Positions 35,557 through 44,760 of a DNA stretch of 64,000 bases are shown here, one piece after another (positions within the stretch are counted from its first letter, which is position 1; each line of letters opens with the position of its first letter). Under the pieces are notes generated by a model, which did no database searches, was not told the origin of the DNA, and saw only the letters and a program-made list of their open reading frames with translations. A program made the translations under genes and the position numbers. The DNA comes from CBDCTM01 sp965222005 (lineage in GTDB: Bacteria > Bacteroidota > Bacteroidia > Chitinophagales > Saprospiraceae), in contig OZ244935.1 of the NCBI GenBank assembly GCA_965222005.1, positions 3,348,001 to 3,412,000 on the forward strand, given 5' to 3'.

Positions 35557-36204
35557 GTTCCTTCCTTTTCCTTTTACAAATTTTTAAAAGGAACTATGAG
35601 GCTCCAATTTTCCAGGTTGCCCCAATGGAACCCAACAATTTTACCGGGTATAAATATAACAATTTCCAGTCAACCGTAGCAACTTTGGTGTTTTACTTTT
35701 CAAAGTACTCTTGGTAGAATCTAATCATTCACTCCGCTTACCACTTCCTGATTAATCATTGAGATTAGCTAGGCCTTTTCATTATATTTTGTTGATTATC
35801 AGTGTTTTATGTATTTGTATGAAATGCAATTTAATATTTTTCAGGAGTTTTAGCATTCTTGTTGCCCATGACTGAATTGGATTTTGGATTGAATTTCGAC
35901 GAATCAGCAATTTTAATGATCTCGTTACTTGTTGAGTAGTCTTGGAGTAGTCTTGATGAATGTAAGAGTTTCAGTTGCTCACGTACTAAATCAGTTTTGG
36001 AGTATTTCAATTTTCTGTTGCTGTTAATCATTTTGATTGATAATTAAAAAGGCCGTCAGCTTGCCCTGTAAATTATCTTTCAAATTTTTCAAATTTTTCA
36101 AGCGGGTAGGGGAGTCTCTATTCAATAATTTGGGAGCTACAGTTTATCAATTTTGCCATTTTATTCATGGTGTTACTTTCAATTTGTGGGTCGGGAATTT
36201 CATA
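35557..36204 (-). other. Family B non-coding integron cassette
   Basis: Read on the minus strand it starts GTTGGGCGCTATGAAATTCCC, then GACCCAC, CTACCCGCTTGAAAAATTTG and GCTGACGGCCTTTTTAATTA. It ends GGAAGGAACAGCGCCCAAC in the attC R''. It is a diverged copy of 49307-49856. No conserved ORF; the plus-strand ORF at 36037-36435 covers cassette and attC and is interrupted by stops in the other copy. Confidence 0.65.
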
Positions 36205-36334
36205 GCGCCCAACGGTCTGCGTAAACGCCGTGCGGTTTACAAAGTGCTGAAAGGAACTACAAAATTCTTTATCAACCAAAAGGCATTTCATCTTCCAAGT
36301 AGCCGCATGGACGCTTTACGCTTTGTTACCTACC
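36205..36334 (-). other. attC site, long type
   Basis: Minus strand: R'' GTAGGTAAC, same arms as the attC at 35426-35556, R' CCGTTGGGCGC. Closes a family D cassette. Confidence 0.93.
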
Positions 36335-36992
36335 CGTATTTCGGCGCGCACAGCGCCGTTTCTGAGGATAGTTTGAAAGGAACTGTTGAGTCCTTTATTT
36401 ATCGTATTCACCACTGGAACAAAAGAGTTCTTTAGGTGGGTGCATAATGGATTTGTCCCCTCTAAATTCTTCATTCTGTCAGATTTTTCATCATAATTTC
36501 CCATCTGCCCGATAGAGCAATACAACGCATTAAGATCAATTTTTCGACATTATCAGGATACCAAAAAGATGAAGGAGATTTGAATCTTAAATTAATCATT
36601 CGCCTAATTCCAGACTCAATCAGCCCACTTCCACATACGAGTTTCATTTTTGTAAACCATTGATAATCAATTCTAAACTGGTTGTTTACAAAGTATTGAA
36701 ATGGAGTGAAAGAGGAAAGGTCAACTCCGGGAATTGCCTCTGTAAGTGTTGCCGCCATCTGAACAACATTTCCTTGCCATAGTTGATCCTTGAGTTTGGC
36801 AAAACTATCTTCCTTTTTTTCTTTTTCCATATAGTCTTTCAAGTTGTGTAAATGTTCACTGGCATGATAATAATCCAGCGTCTCAATGATCTTATCTTCT
36901 TTAACCCCAAGGCGCAATAACATTGGTTTGGCTTTATTCCATATCCAAGGTGCCCCATCTCCTACAAATTGTACGCTTTTTGCTTTTTTAAT

Positions 36993-37574
36993 GTCTCAAT
37001 CGGGGAAGGGGAGGAAATCCCTCGCCTTTAGGCGAAGACTTTAGTTAGATGCGTGTTGTTTATCTTTGTAAGATGCAACATTATCGAAAGACATCCCATT
37101 CCTTGTATGATATAAAATACCACTTAGTGTGGATTACAAAATATCGTAAACCCGTGATGAAAGGCGAAGTGGCCGGGCGAACACGAGAATTGATACGTCA
37201 AATATGCAAAGCAAACGAAGTAGAGATATTATCAGGTCATGTATCAAAGGACCATATCCACTTGTTTGTGTCTGTGCCTCCCTATTTAAGCGTCAGCAAG
37301 CTGATGCAATTGTTGAAAGGGAAGACCTCTCGCAAGCTATTGAGCGAGTTTAGGCCATTATCCCAAAAGTTTTGGGGTCGCCATTTGTGGGCGCGTGGGT
37401 ATTTCGCGGCTTCATCCGGTAATGTGACAGATGAAGTGATAATGAAATATATTGAAACGCAAGACAAAGAACAAGACGATGACAACTTTGAAGTCGCGGA
37501 ATAAGCGGGTGGATTGAGTGGGCTTACAGCCCACTCACCCAAATCTACCGGCTTCAAGCCGGTAGTAGTTTAAT
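36993..37574 (+). mobile_element. IS200/IS605-family element, copy 2 (582 bp)
   Basis: Same sequence as 9927-10508, preceded by TTTTTTAAT. Excision at these limits exactly restores the interrupted transposase frame, which proves the element ends and the absence of a target duplication. Confidence 0.96.
37049..37504 (+). CDS. tnpA: IS200/IS605 transposase TnpA (Y1 HUH)
   Basis: Identical in protein to the product at 9983-10438. HUH pair in KDHIHLFVSVPP, Tyr in KYIETQ. The identity of both copies suggests recent movement. Opposite in orientation to the host transposase gene. Confidence 0.96.
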   Translation: MRVVYLCKMQHYRKTSHSLYDIKYHLVWITKYRKPVMKGEVAGRTRELIRQICKANEVEILSGHVSKDHIHLFVSVPPYLSVSKLMQLLKGKTSRKLLSEFRPLSQKFWGRHLWARGYFAASSGNVTDEVIMKYIETQDKEQDDDNFEVAE

Positions 37575-38840
37575 TTCTAAGTTCAGCAAGTATTCTTCCA
37601 ATAATTCAAAAGTTTCAACATCTCCAAATCCTGCATCATATATTGGGATCGTTTCTTTATTTGTTTTTCCCTCTTTATCTATTGTGCTAATAGCAAACAT
37701 TTTGGGTTCTCTCCAAGGAGTACTAAATTTCTTCTTCTCATTACCCTTTTTAGTTTCCTGTTCATAGACCCTGGTTCGGGTACGACCTCCATCTATTCCT
37801 ATTATCACACGTTTGCCTGCCATGCTCTCCTCTTTGTCCAGTTGAATGGAGGACCGATCAGCTAAACAACTTTCCCCCAATGAAAGAGATACTTGTCTGA
37901 TTCGATCATGATTCGTGTCAACACCTTGATAAGACAACACATTGTTGGCTACTAAAAATGAAGGACATAGGACACTTGACAAGGTAACTAAACTCGCAAA
38001 CATGGGAGAACCATTGGATTCTGTATTCCATAAGATATGGGACATATGCCGTTGTCCTTCATAATCTTTTGGAACCTTTTTAGCATAATAAGAATCATAT
38101 TTTATTCGACTCCCGGTGCGTAGTTGTATCGTCGCTGGCCGTATGACTAGCTTCTTCAGCCCTTTCTCTTTTGATACCTCTTTTTGACGATTTAGAAATT
38201 CTTCGGCTTTACTCAACCCTTCTATTATTTGCCTTACTGCTATATCGTACAACTCTAAAAAACATTCAAAAAACAGACGCTCAAACTTATAAAAATTTCC
38301 GGTTAACAACATTTCTAACCAGTTTATTGATAAGAGTAATTCTTCTAATTCTTTTTTTAGTAATTTTACTACTGAAAGGGAGATTTGCATTTTTTTTGGT
38401 TTTGTTTCAACTCAAAGTTAATGCTTTCTTCCTTTCTATATAGGGGGGGACAAATCCCTGTTGCGCCCTCTTTAGGTGGTGGTATAAATATATAACATTT
38501 TTCCTTAATCCGTGAATTTGACTGTCAATTTGTAGTTGGGCCTCAGAGGAGAATTTGGGTCTAATTTATGGACTCATAGCTTTCGCTGGAAGATTTAACA
38601 ATTTGGCTGACTCAGTGCCGATCAAAGACTTATTGTGTGAAGAATAATTTCCCGTGATTATTGCTTTTAATTATTGTTGATCCGAGGCCCTGGTTTTTGG
38701 TTTGTAAAAAGCTTATCGAAGAAATTTTTTAAGCGGGCAGGGCGATCACTTTGGATGCTGTATCTTGACGAATTCATTCAATTTTTCCAGGCGTAATTTG
38801 GGACTAATTTAGAATCGAGGGATGGCCTTAAAATTCTATG

Positions 38841-38914
38841 GTAGGTAACGGTCTCGCATAAACGCAGTTGCCAGCTTTTGCTGGCAATTGCCGTTTTATG
38901 CATTGTTAGGTGGC
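38841..38914 (-). other. attC site, short type
   Basis: Minus strand: R'' GCCACCTAAC, arms AATGCATAAAACGGC and CTGCGTTTATGCG with inner AATTGCCAGC / GCTGGCAACT, R' CCGTTACCTAC. The TAA stop of the HNH gene lies inside the R''. Confidence 0.93.
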
Positions 38915-39889
38915 GTTTTCTTTCCAATTTATTATTTTTCTTATTTCTTTAATGTCATTAAATAAATCAGCATCAGGGTCATAATGAGTTGTATCTAATG
39001 TAACTCCTGCTTTTCCTTCTTCTCCAATTTCATATCCTTGATTTACAAGATTGGAATGTAATTGTTCTGAACTAATTCCTGTTATTGGAATTATTGAACC
39101 AATCAAAGTTTCAGAATAATCTGTCTTTAAAGAAAAGATATTGAATATTGATTTTGCATTTTGGTTAAGCACATAATAAGTGCCGACTTTATCATTCGTA
39201 AATTGATTTTTGAGGAAGAAGAACTTTTCAAATTTACTATTAACATTCTTTATTTGGTCTCTTATCGTATCGTAATACTCATCAAGAATAAAAATGTAAC
39301 CAAATTTTGAAAAGGTAATGATGTACGCTGTTTTTAGAAGCGCCCGTTCCACACAATCGTCTTTTACATTTTTATATCTTGGTTCTAAATTTAATAATTG
39401 ACCGATTGATTTATTTTTTAATGCATAAATGAATTTGTCAAGTAGTTTTGGATTATTATTTTTTGGCTTGTGGACTATTTCAATTATTCCATTTCCCTTT
39501 GGTGTTAAAGTCCCACCAATTGATGAATTTTCAAATTTTACCCTTCTTTGTTGCTCAGTTGAATTTAGATAATATTTATCATCCAAATTTCTTAATCTAT
39601 GGATAAGATGATTATCTATTTGATGACCTGCTTTTGAATTACATTCTTTACAAGTTAAGGCAATTCGTGAACCTCCTAATTTTGCTGGTGGAGCATCTTC
39701 TTCAGTTAAAAAATTTTTATTCGGACTTGAAACTAAATCGTTTTCTTCAAATTGATTTAGACAAATTGGGCAAATGTAGGTTCTTTCATATTTCAGCTCA
39801 ATATCAATCAGTCCCTCATCTTTTAGCAAATGAAGTTGATTTGAAAATATATCAAATAGTCTTTTTCTACTATTGAGCTTTTTACTCAT
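38906..39889 (-). CDS. HNH-family protein, cassette gene
   Basis: 327 residues. Near the N-terminus a Cys-rich segment TYICPICLNQFEENDL, then EEDAPPAKLGGSRIALTCKE and CNSKAGHQIDNHLIHRL. It forms a zinc-binding CxxC...CxxC HNH_5-like motif with His in AGHQID. The remaining 230 residues are of unknown fold. A defence or mobile-element nuclease role is possible but not shown. The cassette starts at 39922 (GTTAGGTGGC), complementing the R'' at 38905-38914, with a leader of only about 30 bp. Confidence 0.65.
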   Translation of the reverse strand: MSKKLNSRKRLFDIFSNQLHLLKDEGLIDIELKYERTYICPICLNQFEENDLVSSPNKNFLTEEDAPPAKLGGSRIALTCKECNSKAGHQIDNHLIHRLRNLDDKYYLNSTEQQRRVKFENSSIGGTLTPKGNGIIEIVHKPKNNNPKLLDKFIYALKNKSIGQLLNLEPRYKNVKDDCVERALLKTAYIITFSKFGYIFILDEYYDTIRDQIKNVNSKFEKFFFLKNQFTNDKVGTYYVLNQNAKSIFNIFSLKTDYSETLIGSIIPITGISSEQLHSNLVNQGYEIGEEGKAGVTLDTTHYDPDADLFNDIKEIRKIINWKENAT

Positions 39890-39912
39890 TGATTGGTTTT
39901 TCTTTTTTTAAT

Positions 39913-39986
39913 GCCACCTAACGGTCCGCGTATGTGACGTGCCGCCGATTAGGCGGTATGTGCATATACGCATTGTTAGCGGTTGG
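39913..39986 (-). other. attC site, short type
   Basis: Minus strand: R'' CCGCTAAC, arms AATGCGTATATGCACATACC and GTCACATACGC with loop CGCCTAATCGGCGG, R' CCGTTAGGTGGC. Similar in loop to the sites at 46084 and 54062. Confidence 0.93.
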
Positions 39987-40023
39987 CTTTTTTATTTGCT
40001 GTTCAGAATTTTATATTTATTAG

Positions 40024-40632
40024 TTAACGATTCCTAACAGCACTAATTTCACTAATAGATTTCCAAGTTCCTTCTTCAGTAAATACTTCATATTTCCATT
40101 GAAATGAGTTTTTCTTAATATCAAAGAAAGTTACTAGCCATTTTCCTGACCTATCATGCATTTGTATGGTCTCATTCTTATATTCTGCTTGAAATTTTGG
40201 TGATATTTTATGAGGTTTAGAATTTAGGACTACAATTTCCCATAATTTTGTCTTTGGATTAAATATAAAAATTCCTGTTGCAAAATATTCTTTTACTTCT
40301 GCATTGGGAGAATTATCTTCTTGCCACCAATTATTTAATAAAGCATGTCCCCCTAATACATATTCCCATTTCCATTTCGCTTTATTAATATACCATTTTT
40401 CATTGTTTTCATCAGAGGTATCCAAGTCTCTTGAAATACACTCCCATTCTCCTACCAGTTGTCCAAATTGACTTGTTTCAACAGGAGCTCTTGGATTTAT
40501 TAATCTAACTTTTTTTGACTGTTCAGTTTCATTTATCCCTTGATGCTCTTTTTCCTTTAGCACATTACACGCCAAAATGAGCACAATGCTACTTAAGAAA
40601 AGTAATTGAATTACTATTTTTATGTTTTTCAC
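40024..40632 (-). CDS. Putative lipoprotein, DUF1579-like, cassette gene
   Basis: About 202 residues from a GTG start at 40632 (VKNIKIVIQLLFLSSIVLIL, lipobox ILAC). The longer ORF upstream runs into IS481 terminal-repeat sequence and is unlikely to be used. The mature part has SQFGQLVGEWECISRDLDTS and HDRSGKWLVTFFDIKKNSFQ, resembling lipocalin-like beta-barrel DUF1579 proteins. It ends 38 bp before the attC. An IS481 insertion at about 40666 has removed the cassette start and any promoter. Confidence 0.65.
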   Translation of the reverse strand: MKNIKIVIQLLFLSSIVLILACNVLKEKEHQGINETEQSKKVRLINPRAPVETSQFGQLVGEWECISRDLDTSDENNEKWYINKAKWKWEYVLGGHALLNNWWQEDNSPNAEVKEYFATGIFIFNPKTKLWEIVVLNSKPHKISPKFQAEYKNETIQMHDRSGKWLVTFFDIKKNSFQWKYEVFTEEGTWKSISEISAVRNR

Positions 40633-40740
40633 TATGCTAAATTTTATTTTGTTTTTTGCGGGGTGCAACAGACATCGTACACACAGTTCAATAGACATGG
40701 GTTACACTTTTTATTCATAAATATAATACTTTTCTTCCAG

Positions 40741-40783
40741 AGCAGCCCTGGCTGTGGAGCGTAGCGGAACAGCCAGGGCTGCT
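40741..40783. terminator. Perfect 15-bp hairpin downstream of IS481 transposase
   Basis: AGCAGCCCTGGCTGT / ACAGCCAGGGCTGCT with a 13-nt loop. On the minus strand it starts about 12 bp after the transposase stop, so a terminator that insulates the neighbouring lipoprotein gene is plausible. No U-tract is obvious. Confidence 0.5.
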
Positions 40784-40794
40784 GCGATTTTAAT

Positions 40795-41997
40795 TTACCC
40801 CCCCCGACGCCTTCCGTTCATATCTTTATCAGAATCTAATAAATGATATTTACCCTTTTGAACTTGTTCGCCTTCTTTAAAATATCCCAGAGGATAATTT
40901 CTATAGAATACTTGATAAATTCTATTCCCTAATTTTTTAATTCCGACATATTTACCGATGAGACATCTGCTAATATTCACCCATTCGTAAGCACCCCATC
41001 TGATGGCTCCACTTGCAGTAACTTTCTTGACCATCAAATCGGAATCGTATTCTATTGGAGCTATTTTATCAGACCATTCTCTATTGGATAACTGATGAAC
41101 TTTACCGGGCGTTTTCATATCTAATTTTTCGTGAGGTCGTTCAAAATTATATTCCTTAACAAAGGCATTCATTCGTCTGTTCTGACTTCTGAGATTATGA
41201 GCAGGAGGTTTACAGCAACGAGCTTTAAGATCTTTATGCATACGCTCGTGACGTCCATTTTGGTCAGGTCTGCCTGGATCGGAAAACACAGGTTGGATGC
41301 CATGATCCAAAAGCCAGTAGGACAAATATCCGTATCCTGCAGGGCTTTGAATGGACGCAAAAGCACTCCCATTGTCCGTATGGAAGTATTTTGGTTTTCC
41401 ATATTGCTTAAAAACTTTTTTGAGGACAGAGATTACATTTTTGGTATTTTCATTATACTGGCCTTGAATATCGAAAATAAATCGAGAACAGGAATCGCAA
41501 ATAGTCAAAGGAAAGCATCGTTTTTTATTACCGAGTAAAAAGGAACCTTTATAATCAGCGGACCAAATTTCGTTACATTGCTGAGGATCGAAAACGGGGT
41601 AGGAGGGTTCGATTTTTCTTCTTCTCTTTTTGGGTGTAACTAAGCCTTGTCTGATTAAAATATTGTGAATAGTAGTTACACTGGGGACTAAATTTTCATC
41701 AAATTTTTCAATGACTTTAATTCTGATTTTTTTAGCACCCCAATTTTTTTTACCTCTCCAGAATTTTATTTCATCAATAATGTTTTGATCAGTTGAATCA
41801 GGACTATTTAAAGGTTTACGAGATCGATCAGCTAAATGGTGGATACCATTTTCTTTATATCTATTAATAATTTTATAGCCAGTTTTTCTACTGATGCAAT
41901 AAGCTTCGCACAAGCTATTAAAATAAAATTGTCCGCTTTCCCATTCGCGAATAAAAGCAATTTTTTGATCCATAGGTGTGTTGTTTTTCCAAGGCAT
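40795..41997 (-). CDS. IS481-family transposase
   Basis: 400 residues. N-terminal HTH (CEAYCISRKTGYKIINRYKE, then RSRKPLNSPDS). The rve core shows EIWSADYKGSFLLGNK (Asp), KYFHTDNGSAFASI (Asp) and GRPDQNGRHERMHKDLK (Glu). A C-terminal domain with RWGAYEWVNIS follows. All catalytic residues are present and the frame is intact. Distinct from the IS481-like element at 3354-4765. Confidence 0.93.
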   Translation of the reverse strand: MPWKNNTPMDQKIAFIREWESGQFYFNSLCEAYCISRKTGYKIINRYKENGIHHLADRSRKPLNSPDSTDQNIIDEIKFWRGKKNWGAKKIRIKVIEKFDENLVPSVTTIHNILIRQGLVTPKKRRRKIEPSYPVFDPQQCNEIWSADYKGSFLLGNKKRCFPLTICDSCSRFIFDIQGQYNENTKNVISVLKKVFKQYGKPKYFHTDNGSAFASIQSPAGYGYLSYWLLDHGIQPVFSDPGRPDQNGRHERMHKDLKARCCKPPAHNLRSQNRRMNAFVKEYNFERPHEKLDMKTPGKVHQLSNREWSDKIAPIEYDSDLMVKKVTASGAIRWGAYEWVNISRCLIGKYVGIKKLGNRIYQVFYRNYPLGYFKEGEQVQKGKYHLLDSDKDMNGRRRGG

Positions 41998-42073
41998 AGC
42001 ATTTTATTATGCAATTTATGCCTTTTTAAAAGTGTCACCTATGTCTGTTGAACTCTGTCACCTATGTCTGTTG

Positions 42074-42296
42074 TTCGTACCCAACAATTAAGATTATCGA
42101 GCAACAAGATTTGAGTAGGATCATAGATTACAAAAACTCAAAAGAAAAAGAATTCTCCAATAAAATTTCTGATATTTTGTTTCATGTTGTCAATCATTCA
42201 ACTCATCATAAAGGTCAAATTATATCAGACTTTAGAAGTAAAGGAATCCAACCAATTATTACCGATTACATTTTCTATAAGCGAAATGAAAAGTAA
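42074..42296 (+). pseudogene. DinB-family protein, C-terminal fragment
   Basis: The frame ends with SDILFHVVNHSTHHKGQIIS, then DFRSKGIQPIITDYIFYKR, the C-terminal helix pair of DinB/YfiT-like proteins with the metal-binding H-x-x-x-H. The N-terminal part (about 90 residues) is missing because IS481 ends at 42073. It is co-oriented with the next gene, 25 bp away. Confidence 0.75.
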
Positions 42297-42321
42297 TTTT
42301 TTTAATGTTAATTTTGGCTGA

Positions 42322-42873
42322 ATGAAAATCTTCATAATAACTGGAGCATCAGGAGTTGGCAAAACATCTCTTGTCGAAAATTTAGAATCAGAACTAAAAA
42401 ATGATACATATCGTTTTTATAAATTCGATTCAATTGGAGTTCCATCCTTAAAAGAAATGATTGATAAATTTGGATCAGCAACAAATTGGCAAAAAGCAAA
42501 AACAATTGAATGGATTGACAAACTAATTGGAATCAATGACAATAAGTCTATAATTTTTGAAGGACAGATGAGATTAGATTTCATTATTAAACGATTCAAA
42601 TTCCATAATTTTGAAAACTACAAATTTGTTCTATTACATTGTAGCAATAAAAAAATGAAAAAAAGATTAATTGAAAAACGAAAACAACCTGAACTTGTAA
42701 ATAAAGACATGTATAATTGGTTAAAGTTTTTAAGAGAAAAAGCAATAGAGACAAATATTGAAATAATCGATACAAGCAATTTATCAGAACAAGAAACCGC
42801 CTATAAATTTTTAAAAGAAGTATTGAAAATTAATACGCCACATAACAAAGTGCAAAACGGCCATAGCGGCTAA
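42322..42873 (+). CDS. P-loop kinase-like ATPase, cassette gene
   Basis: 183 residues. It starts MKIFIITGASGVGKTSLVEN with Walker A GASGVGKTS. It then has KSIIFEGQMRLDFIIKRF, a Walker-B-like strand, and LLHCSNKKMKKRLIEKRKQP, a lid-like Arg/Lys region. This is the layout of small nucleoside or antibiotic kinase-type AAA_33/AAA_17 proteins. The C-terminus (PHNKVQNGHSG) is read out of the attC itself, so the ORF overlaps the recombination site. Substrate unknown. Confidence 0.7.
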   Translation: MKIFIITGASGVGKTSLVENLESELKNDTYRFYKFDSIGVPSLKEMIDKFGSATNWQKAKTIEWIDKLIGINDNKSIIFEGQMRLDFIIKRFKFHNFENYKFVLLHCSNKKMKKRLIEKRKQPELVNKDMYNWLKFLREKAIETNIEIIDTSNLSEQETAYKFLKEVLKINTPHNKVQNGHSG

Positions 42874-42908
42874 ACGCCGCTACGTCGTTTGCACTGAGCG
42901 TTCGCTAC
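42836..42908 (+). other. attC site, short type
   Basis: R'' CCACATAAC, arms AAGTGCAAAACGGC and CGTCGTTTGCACT with inner AGCGGC / GCCGCT, R' GCGTTCGCTAC. Confidence 0.9.
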
Positions 42909-43617
42909 AACTAAAAAAACAAAACAATTACAGCCATGGGATTAAATGAAGAGGAATATTACAAGTATTTAGAAATTCATCCAAAATTGATTTATTATGT
43001 AGGAATAAAGAAGGGGTTAATATCGAAATCGACAACATTAGAAAAATTCATGAATTATTCAGTAGAAGATAAATACCCGATTAGAAATGCGATGTATGAA
43101 AACATACACATGCTGAATGATTATATAAAAGAAAAATCAGAAGAGTTGTCCAAAGAAGATAAAGATATAATACGAGGGTTTAAATACTTTAAACAAGGAA
43201 CATTTTATGTGGTGAAACTGACGAAAAAATATGCCTATTTTTTAGGAGATAAATATGTATATGGAGTACATGCTTTAAATGATCCATTTCAATCGTTTTG
43301 GGGAAATAATTTACCTATAATGGTGCAAGCAGTATTATTGCCATATAAAGGAAAAATTATTTACGATGGAATAATCTCAAACTACCCAATTCATTTTGGA
43401 AAAGGGATAAGAAGTTCGATTAAAAATGATTATACGCTGTCAGAAGGTAAATATGGAATTATAACAGAATTGCCTGAAAGAATAAACAAAAATAACTTAG
43501 AGAAAAGTGTAGAAAAAGAATTACTAATAATGATGAAAACGAAATCATCAAGAGAATATAATTGGTATAAGATAGAAAATTTGTTGGAAGAACATCCAGA
43601 ATTGGAACCAATTTATA

Positions 43618-44752
43618 GTCTTCCAATGCAGGATTTGTGAAAAATCGGAGAGCATTACCTTTGTGGTAATCACACTACAAAACCTATGCTCCCCTTCAGC
43701 CTCAGTCAAACAGAAGCCGATTGCGTAAATATCGAAAGGAAAACGCATAAAAGTCCCAAAATTCGAGATAGAATGTACGTTTTATACCTTCTTCATTTAG
43801 GATACAACAAGGGGGAGTGTGCCAAAATAGTAGGCTGTCATACCAACTCAGTGACCAATTATATAAAGATGTATCATGCTGGTGGCCTTGATGCAGTCAG
43901 ACAACTCAACTACTCTTTTGTCCGTCATGAACTTGCACCTCACTATGCTCAGGTTGAACAAGTTTTAGAGCAATCAGATTGCAGCACGGTGGATGATGCT
44001 CGGCAAGTATTAAAAACTCATTTTGCTTATGAGGGTAGCAATGAAGCAGTTCGTCAGTTACTCCATAAGTTGGGTTTTAGACGTAGGAAAACAGGTACAT
44101 TCCCAGGTAAGATTGACAATTTTGAGGAGTGGCAGGCGAAACAAGATAGTTTTATTGAGAAGCTCCATGACTTGATGCAACAGGCTGATAATAAAGAGAT
44201 TGACTTAGTATTTGGAGATGCCGCCCATTTCGTTTACGGAAAGTTCAGCAACTACTCTTGGGGTAAAAAGGTACGTTACAGTCCAAGTGGTCACGGACGA
44301 TATAGAATCAATGTTTACGGTATTTATGATGTAGTGACCAATCAGGTTTACTCGATGTATAATGAGGGGTACATTGATGCTGATTTTATGGTCGAATACT
44401 TTGAATGGTTGCGTGAAAATATTTATCAAAATCAGGATCGACCCTTGCATATCGTGTTAGACAACGCCCGATACCAACATTGCAATTACGTCAAACAGTG
44501 CGCTGCTGAATTAAATATCATCTTGGAATTCCTGCCCGGATATTCCCCTAATTTGAACCTGATCGAACGGCTGTGGAAATATATGAAGCGAATACTGGCA
44601 AAGTCATATCACAATTGTAAAGAAACTTTTGAAAGGGCCATCGTAGAGCTTCTCGAAAATTTAAATCACACCACTCATCAAGAAAAGTTGTGGACTTTAC
44701 TAAATCCACTCTTCCAACGATTTGAAAAATCACAAATCCTGCCTTGGTGAAC
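43618..44752 (+). mobile_element. IS630-family element 1 (TA target)
   Basis: Ends GTCTTCCAATGCAGGATTTG and GTTCACCAAGGCAGGATTTG (right, reverse complement), flanked by TA. Inserted in the gene starting at 42936. Confidence 0.92.
43686..44750 (+). CDS. IS630-family transposase
   Basis: 354 residues with an N-terminal HTH (GYNKGECAKIVGCHTNSVTN), a winged-helix region, and a DDE core: DLVFGDAAHFVYGK (Asp), LHIVLDNARYQHCNY (Asp) and GYSPNLNLIERLWKYMKR (Glu). Single uninterrupted ORF, unlike the neighbouring IS630 element. The start is the ATG at 43686 or a later one. Confidence 0.94.
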   Translation: MLPFSLSQTEADCVNIERKTHKSPKIRDRMYVLYLLHLGYNKGECAKIVGCHTNSVTNYIKMYHAGGLDAVRQLNYSFVRHELAPHYAQVEQVLEQSDCSTVDDARQVLKTHFAYEGSNEAVRQLLHKLGFRRRKTGTFPGKIDNFEEWQAKQDSFIEKLHDLMQQADNKEIDLVFGDAAHFVYGKFSNYSWGKKVRYSPSGHGRYRINVYGIYDVVTNQVYSMYNEGYIDADFMVEYFEWLRENIYQNQDRPLHIVLDNARYQHCNYVKQCAAELNIILEFLPGYSPNLNLIERLWKYMKRILAKSYHNCKETFERAIVELLENLNHTTHQEKLWTLLNPLFQRFEKSQILPW

Positions 44753-44760
44753 TATATATA

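Larger units (their letters stand above)
36471..38390 (-). pseudogene. Unclassified DDE-type transposase, interrupted by IS200
   Basis: The N-terminal part (38390-37575) contains a helical start (MQISLSVVKLLKKELEELLL) and RVIIGIDGGRTRTRVYE, a likely first catalytic Asp. After the IS200 insertion it continues (36992-36471) with KKAKSVQFVGDGAPWIWNKA (likely second Asp), LDYYHASEHLHNL, and SGLIESGIRRMINLRFKSPS with a candidate Glu. Removing the 582-bp IS restores one frame exactly (LLNLEIKKAKSVQF). I do not place it in a named family. Confidence 0.85.
36438..38468 (-). mobile_element. Unclassified IS with 9-bp target duplication, carrying an IS200
   Basis: Terminal repeats GGGTGCATAATGGATTTGTC and GGGCGCAACAGGGATTTGTC. 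TCTTTAGGT is repeated at 36429-36437 and 38469-38477 and matches the single copy in the uninterrupted cassette near 56950. 2031 bp including a nested 582-bp IS200/IS605 element, so 1449 bp native. Fragments of the same IS are at 4770-4957 and 6561-6771. Confidence 0.93.
36335..38840 (-). other. Family D non-coding integron cassette, interrupted by an IS
   Basis: Minus strand from 38849: GTTACCTACCATAGAATTTT, then TGCCCGCTTAAAAAATTTC and CAGGGCCTCGGATCAAC, to AAAATGTTATATATTTATAC (38490). The IS at 36438-38468 intervenes, then the 3' end with a hairpin at 36342-36358 (CGGCGC-TGTGC-GCGCCG). Matches 56589-57052, which is uninterrupted. Confidence 0.75.
40666..42073 (-). mobile_element. IS481-family element at an orientation switch
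   Basis: Ends CAACAGACAT with an internal second copy (AGTTCAAYAGACATRGGT) on both sides, a double end repeat typical of IS481. No matching target duplication is visible (left flank GGGGTG, right flank TTCGTA). Cassettes on the two sides have opposite orientation and both are truncated at the IS. Confidence 0.85.

Noticed and set aside
36037..36435. A 132-codon ORF across a family B cassette and its attC
   Set aside because: The homologous DNA at 49307-49856 has stops in the same frame, and half of the ORF is attC sequence.
40633..40698. N-terminal extension of the DUF1579-like lipoprotein
   Set aside because: The added residues come from the IS481 terminal repeat and would bury the lipoprotein signal peptide.
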